Positions 59,083-64,000 of a stretch of DNA of 64,000 nucleotides are shown one piece after another (position 1 is the first letter of the stretch; each line of letters starts with the position of its first letter). The stretch covers positions 13,485,516 through 13,549,515 of the forward strand of contig OX457036.1 of the NCBI GenBank assembly GCA_949752735.1, given 5' to 3'. This stretch comes from Lumbricus terrestris (taxonomy: Eukaryota; Annelida; Clitellata; Crassiclitellata; Lumbricidae). Under the pieces are notes generated by a model. It worked only from the letters and a program-made list of their open reading frames with translations, was not told where the DNA came from and searched no databases. The position numbers were made by a program, and so were the translations under genes.

Positions 59083-59328
59083 CCAACCCGAACGTAAACA
59101 TGGCCATACAGCAGATGACATTGCAAAGTTCAACCTACTCCGACGCCTGCTTCTCGCACCGAGCGGTCGATGGCTTCCACAATACGTCCATCGACGACTT
59201 CGGACCGTCGGCCTGTGCCTGCGCCAAGACCCAGATGGAGTTCAGTCCCTGGTGGACGGTGGACCTGGGAAGACGAGTGAACGTCACCCAGGTCAACATC
59301 ACAACTGAATCGCTCAACGATGTCTTTG
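59083..59328 (+). CDS. Gene B: exon 6, first half of F-type lectin (fucolectin/FTP) domain
   Basis: Acceptor GCTTGACAG|CCAAC and donor TTTG|GTACGT, phase 1-1, 82 codons. It contains NVNMAIQQ, SSTYSDACFSHRAVDG and PWWTVDLG, the start of the discoidin-like fucolectin (eel-lectin/pentraxin-1/tachylectin-4) fold. The AVDG and PWWxVDLG motifs are hallmarks. Sequons NTS, NVT and NIT. The loop that normally carries the fucose-binding Arg-x-Asp falls at the exon 6/7 join and does not match, as described in the findings. Confidence 0.85.
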
Positions 59329-59469
59329 GTACGTTTCTGCAAAATAATTTTATGACATAACCTACTATTTTCTTTGCGTAGAATTTGATTTGCTAAATTC
59401 GGAAGTTATTAATTTGCGAGTTTGATGCAACAATTTAGCTACAAAATAATTCGACACCAAAATACACAG

Positions 59470-59870
59470 CAACACAAACCCATAGCACATGTTGGTTCAA
59501 TAGAACTAAACTTACAATAGAATTCATTTACAACAGAATGTACGTATAGACCTACAATACAGTGCAATTAAGCCTACAGCAGAATGCAATGACAATACAA
59601 TGTACATGTAGCTACAGTACAATGCTATTACAATAGAATGTAGGCTATTTGTGATACAATGCAATTGCAATATAATACAATGCAATTATTATGGAATGCA
59701 ATTTCCATATAATAATAATAATTACGACAATTTATATGGCGTAGTAACAATGCAATTACAATGGAATGCAATCAAAATAGTATGCATTTACAATGCATTG
59801 CAATTACAATTGAATGCAACCACAATGGAAAACAATTTAAATACAACACAACTAGAAGTCAATAAAAAAT
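59470..59870. repeat. Degenerate ACAAT/GCAAT pentanucleotide tract
   Basis: Repeats such as CAATACAATGCAATTACAAT, similar to 17400-17700. Confidence 0.75.
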
Positions 59871-59906
59871 AAATATGCAAAATGTGAGAACGCAGTAGAC
59901 TCTATA

Positions 59907-61004
59907 GGGTAAGGTAGCCCATTATGGGCACCCTCCTAATATGGGCACCCCCGACGAAAAGTATTTATGAAATGTTATTGTCGCGCCATCTCTGGAATTC
60001 CCGTAGAACTGCAGTGCATCGTTGAATTTACCCAAAAAAATTCATCGAGATTGCGACTGTGTAATTTTTTACACAATTTAAACAAGAATAAATCAAATTT
60101 CACGAAAACGTTAACGATTTCCATAATTCTGTTTTCGTGTACTGTATCACGTATATCGAGTGGATTCTTTGAAGGTAAATTTTTCTGTTTTGAGAATTGT
60201 TTTGTGATCAGGTTGGTGTGCGCTGACAGGTGATTCCTGTAATGCATTATTTTGTATAGCCAACTTTGAAGCGTGTCATAGGTGAGAGACTAATATGGGC
60301 ACACTTTCCTCCCCGAATATGGGCACCTAATATATGGCCTGAACATGGGCCCGAATATGGGCATGCCCATATTAAGTCTATTGCTAATAGGCCATTATAT
60401 TGTATATAAATATGCAATATTATGGCCTGTATATATTACATATACATTGTAAGGAAATAAATACTATTACAAATAGAAAATTCAGATATGCTAAGCCAAA
60501 CCTTTCTATGTGTGTACGTATGCATACATACATAGATACATACATACATGAATACGCTGAATAGACAGCAAGTTCTTGCTGGGTCACACACATTCAAGTT
60601 TAAGTTTTTCAATGAGGTTTCAGATCCCTCTAATGTTAGACTACAACTTTATTGTGTGGGCCTAGTAGCAGATGAACAATGACGGATTTCTTTTGGAATA
60701 TTATTGTGACGAGCAACCATATTTATGACATTTACATGTGCCTTTGACTACATTATGCGTGGACTTAGTAATATTATGATGGGTGCCCATCATTAGGACA
60801 CCAGTGCCTAATATGGGCACTTCAGAGCTCTTTGTATTTTCAATATTTTGTAGGTAAATCTCAACATTTTGATGTCATTTCAGTGAGTTTCTAGTTGCTA
60901 AAGTGTTGAAAATTAGTTTGACAAACATTGTTTTACTTTACTTTCATTGGACTATGAACTACAAGCAAAAGTCCTTAAGGTGCCCATAATTGGGTACTTT
61001 ACCC
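59907..61004. mobile_element. TA-flanked DNA transposon, 1.1 kb, non-autonomous
   Basis: Inverted ends GGGTAAGGTAGCCCATTATG and (reverse complement) GGGTAAAGTACCCAATTATG, flanked by TA (59905-59906, 61005-61006). Subterminal ATATGGGCAC motifs occur many times in both orientations, a likely transposase-binding array. No coding region recognised. It ends 38 bp before the exon 7 acceptor. Confidence 0.88.
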
Positions 61005-61042
61005 TAATCTACAGCCTATCGATTTAACGTTCATCCTTTCAG

Positions 61043-61288
61043 TTTCCAGATTGCACAACTTCATGATCGGAATAACAGACGCCGCTCCATCTATCAACGA
61101 TCCACCAGCGCTTGGTCGCTACGACATCTGCGCCATCTACGCAGGAGTGGCATTTGAAGGACGGACCGTGACCTTGACCTGCCGATCGGGAACACCACCC
61201 GGAAGATTCGTCGTGATTCAAATGCCATTCTCCTTCGATTCAATGACGCTCTGCGAAGTGGAAATCTTTGTCGACTCGAACGCAATTG
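61043..61288 (+). CDS. Gene B: exon 7, second half of F-type lectin domain
   Basis: Acceptor CCTTTCAG|TTTCC and donor ATTG|GTAGAC, phase 1-1, 82 codons, exactly as long as exon 6. It contains RLHNFMIGI, YDICAIYAG, LTCRSG, GRFVVIQ and LTLCEVEIF. The GR(Y/F)VxI and LTLCEVEI motifs are the diagnostic end of fucolectin-type domains. Sugar binding is uncertain because the canonical basic pocket is not visible. Confidence 0.87.
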
Positions 61289-61299
61289 GTAGACATCAA

Positions 61300-61625
61300 C
61301 AACATCAACGGATAGAATTGAATAGAATAATATGGAACTTAACAACAGAATGATCAAAGATTCAAAATAGAAATGAATAGCAAAGAATGGAGTTGCATGA
61401 AAAGAGGGCAGAAAACAATGCACTTTGATACAATGGAATAGAATAGAAAAGAGCAGATTAGAACGGATTAGAACGAAACTGAACAGAATAGAATGTGATG
61501 ACATAGAACGGAATAGAACGAAATAATATAAAACAAAGTTGAATAGAATGCAATACAATCGAACGGAATGGAGTACAAGGAAATGGAATAAAATGGAACG
61601 AGAAGAACGGAACAGAATAGAGTTC
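61300..61625. repeat. Degenerate GGAAT/AGAAT pentanucleotide tract
   Basis: GAATAGAATGGAAT-type repeats as at 19180. Confidence 0.8.
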
Positions 61626-61659
61626 TATACACACCTCAGAAACTGTTCTTGTGACCGTA

Positions 61660-61715
61660 CTGGGGTTGGGAGCGCTTCTGAGTGGTCGCATTGAAGGGGT
61701 GCTATATAAATCATC
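61660..61715 (+). repeat. Isolated LINE/SINE hairpin tail
   Basis: GGGAGCGCTTCTGAGTGG...GAAGGGGTGCTATATAAATC. Confidence 0.65.
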
Positions 61716-62049
61716 GTAAAAACCGAATGAACAAATAACTGGTACTCATCTGAGTCGCTTCTGGTTTGAAGTTCCAGAACAAGTTGGAAATAGTTTGGTC
61801 TTCAAGAGTTTCTGCAATGTAATGAAATGTTATGTAGGACGTCCGACGTAGGTCTACACAATACATGTCGTCAGTAATTGAGATAAATTCCGCGTACATT
61901 GTGTTTATAATGTTAATAAAAGTTTGAAAACAAATTGAATTAAATGTATTATTGCAAGTTATAATCTGTTTGAACGTTTCAAAAATAATTCACTCAAGAA
62001 ATAAGATCAATTAAGTATATTCCTTTTCCTTTTCGATGTTTCTTTGTAG

Positions 62050-62103
62050 CATTGGGATTTACCCCTATAACGCTTGAATCGATCCCTACACCGACTACAA
62101 GAG
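62050..62103 (+). CDS. Gene B: exon 8, Pro/Thr linker
   Basis: A 54-bp exon of 18 codons, acceptor CTTTGTAG|CATTG and donor AGAG|GTAAAG, phase 1-1. It codes a short Pro/Thr/Ser-containing linker (ITLESIPTPTTR) between the lectin and kringle. Support comes from splice signals, phase and position only. It is followed within 15 bp by a 600-bp trinucleotide array. Confidence 0.55.
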
Positions 62104-62114
62104 GTAAAGAATAT

Positions 62115-62141
62115 TCGTCGTCATCGTCGTCGTCGTCGTCG

Positions 62142-62181
<40 letters not shown>

Positions 62182-62186
62182 TATCA

Positions 62187-62245
<59 letters not shown>

Positions 62246-62312
62246 ATCATCATCATCATCGTCGTCATCGTCGTCGTCGTCGTCGTTGTCGTTGTCGTCG
62301 TCGTCGTCGTCG

Positions 62313-62358
<46 letters not shown>

Positions 62359-62365
62359 AATACTT

Positions 62366-62441
<76 letters not shown>

Positions 62442-62514
62442 CCGTCACCGTCACCGTCACCGTCACCATCACCACCACCACAACCACCACCATCACCATC
62501 ACCATCACCATCAC

Positions 62515-62557
<43 letters not shown>

Positions 62558-62712
62558 GTCGTCGTCGTCGTCGTCGTCGTCATCGCCATCGTCGTCATCG
62601 TCATCGTCGTTGTCGTTGTCGTTGTCGTCGTCGTTGTCGTCGTCGTGGTCGTCGTCATCATCCTCATCATCATCATCGTCATCATCATCATCGTCATCAT
62701 CATCATCATATG
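62115..62712. repeat. CAT/CGT/CAC trinucleotide array, about 600 bp
   Basis: Blocks of pure CAT, CGT and CAC repeats; poly-Asp, Ser, His and Met ORFs are artefacts. Starts about 12 bp after exon 8. Confidence 0.97.
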
Positions 62713-62849
62713 CTTTTATAGAGGTGACCATTTTGATCAATGCTTCAAGCGGTAAATATGACGAAAATGATGATGTTGTCTATGATACAAGTAGGCCTAT
62801 GTAGACCCGAATGACGAGAGGGTAATAATAATATTGGATTGACTAACTA

Positions 62850-63041
62850 CAGGGCTGTTTTAAGCAATTTTTAGAACTGCACAACTCCTTCTTTTCTTTC
62901 CCATCCTCCATGGTAAATTACCTCCAATCGGACGACACTGAACTTTTTTACTAGTTTCAAATGCATGTAAGTGCTTTTAAAACTGCACAAATCCTTTTAG
63001 AACTGCACATTTTGTGTACAACTGCACGCTAAAAAAACCTG
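62850..63041. mobile_element. hAT MITE, 192 bp (copy 2)
   Basis: Same family as 13120-13313, ends CAGGGCTG and AACCTG. Flanks ACTAACTA and ACTAATTG are a decayed 8-bp duplication. It ends 32 bp before the kringle exon. Confidence 0.85.
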
Positions 63042-63073
63042 ACTAATTGTTCGTATTTCTATGAACTTTACAG

Positions 63074-63310
63074 GTTGTCGGTTGTCTGAAACTGGAGTGG
63101 AGTACATGGGGAGTGTAAGTGTCACAAGCTCTGGCGCTTATTGTGTCCCATGGAACGGAACCAGATACCAGAACTACACGACCTTCCCCGAGGGACGCGC
63201 CGTGGACGCTCTATCCTTCTGCCGCAATCCAAGTCCTGTGCGTTCTCTCGTCGGTGTTTTCTGTGTGAAGGCGAATAAAACCTGGGAATTCTGCGACGTA
63301 CCATTGTGTC
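63074..63310 (+). CDS. Gene B: exon 9, kringle domain
   Basis: Acceptor ACTTTACAG|GTTGT and donor TGTC|GTAAGT, phase 1-1, 79 codons. A complete kringle-like domain: GCRLSETGVEYMGS at the start, the SGAYCVPW motif, the SFCRNPSP motif, and VFCVKANKTWEFCDVPLC at the end. The usual PWC before the last strand is VFC here. Kringles are triple-disulfide binding modules of plasma proteases, Ror and kremen. Kremen also joins kringle to WSC, so the combination has a precedent. No protease domain is in the window. Confidence 0.9.
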
Positions 63311-63639
63311 GTAAGTTTGAACATTTTCTTCTCGAAATTACAATCGCAAGTTTGAAAATTAATTTTTCGTGAGTGCTTATAGAGAAAGAGTCGCATACTT
63401 AAGTGTTTCGCTGTTAAGAAGAGTAGAAAACGTATAAGACTTACGACTTTGAGCTAGTTTGGAAATTTGGCAATTACCAATCGCGTTGTGACTATATACC
63501 TTATACGTGTAGGGACACTGACATCGCTTCTGAAAGGATCTTGCTGACAGAAGAGTCTTAAAAGTTGCAAATCACGCTAAAATACCACGATATGAAACAT
63601 CGTAACACTAATAAAATAAATAAAAAATTGATCGGTTGA

Positions 63640-63780
63640 TTGAAAACGAATTGATCGATTGATTGACTGATTGATTGAAATCAAATTGATTGACTGAATG
63701 ATAAATTGATTGACTGACTGGTCGATTGATTGTTTGATTGACTGACTGACTGATTGATTGATTGATGGATGATTGATTAC
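63640..63780. repeat. GATT microsatellite upstream of exon 10
   Basis: Degenerate TTGATTGACTGA repeats running up to the exon 10 acceptor. Confidence 0.85.
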
Positions 63781-63782
63781 AG

Positions 63783-63995
63783 CTTGCCGAATTCCTAACT
63801 GGGTGGAGACGGTGAACACATTTTCTCCCGGTGGTTCACCCTACACGAAGTTCGATACGGTAGAGAAATGTCGGATCGCCTGCGTCTCTTACTTTGACGA
63901 CTGCATTGCCGTCGACACAAGTCTCGACAACGGAACCTTCACATGTTGGGTCCACACCAATCGAACCACTCTTTCCAATACCTATCAGCTGACAG
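63783..63995 (+). CDS. Gene B: exon 10, PAN/apple-like cysteine-rich domain; gene continues past the window
   Basis: Acceptor GATTACAG|CTTGC and a likely donor ACAG|GTGTC at 63996, phase 1-1, 71 codons. Motifs: ACRIPNW, VEKCRIACVSYFDDCIAVD and TFTCWVHTN. This follows the PAN/apple pattern (CxxxCxxxxxC, then C-x-hydrophobic). The open frame also runs to the window end, so the donor cannot be fully checked. Exons 1-10 sum to 1612 coding bp (537 codons plus one base) with every phase matching. Confidence 0.72.
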
Positions 63996-64000
63996 GTGTC

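Noticed and set aside
62052..62740. Long poly-Asp, poly-Ser and poly-His ORFs
   Set aside because: Pure trinucleotide repeats read in different frames; the same applies to 13392, 22546-23095, 42814-43137 and 58484-58997.

Overview
This window is animal nuclear DNA. It has short coding exons joined by canonical GT/AG introns in phase 1, kilobase introns packed with transposons and microsatellites, and extracellular-module genes. There are no operons, bacterial genes, CRISPR or rRNA. The modules (sushi/CCP, WSC, F-type lectin, kringle, PAN) and the transposons (Gmr1-type Ty3/Gypsy, CR1/L2-like LINEs with tRNA-derived SINEs, hAT, TA-target elements) suggest a marine invertebrate. An echinoderm or other deuterostome is my weak guess and I cannot fix the phylum.

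Two host genes lie head to tail on the + strand. Gene A (window start to 23426) is the 3' part of a type I membrane protein. It has a Ser/Thr/Pro-rich 15-residue repeat exon (1-396 or 1-557), nine single-exon sushi domains (3607 to 22131, all phase 1-1), and a last exon with one transmembrane helix and a short basic tail. Gene B starts at 43581 with a signal-peptide exon and runs off the right edge. Splicing by eye gives signal peptide, WSC, WSC, F-type lectin (two exons), a Pro/Thr linker, kringle and PAN/apple-like, in ten exons whose phases all agree. Gene B could be a tandem relative of gene A, since one shows a 3' half and the other a 5' half, but that is inference.

The rest is mobile and simple DNA. 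The main items are an apparently intact 7.6 kb LTR retrotransposon (25454-33066; LTRs differ by 2 bp, 5-bp target duplication) with integrase upstream of reverse transcriptase; several hAT elements with perfect 8-bp target duplications; three TA-flanked DNA transposons whose left ends begin GGG (7341-9422, 47570-48693, 59907-61004); LINE and SINE copies sharing a hairpin tail; a 25-bp satellite open in all three forward frames; and long tri-, tetra- and pentanucleotide arrays.

The most unusual signal is the palindrome TAGGCCTA and its variants. I counted about 29 perfect copies by eye where chance gives about one. Where the same sequence exists with and without it (minisatellite units, LINE copies), it appears as a small insertion turning TA into TA-GGCC-TA, TA-GGGCC-TA or TA-GCC-TA. 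That is the form expected of excision footprints of a TA-target transposon with GG...CC ends, and such elements are present here. A second unusual pattern is minisatellites that copy exon/intron splice junctions.
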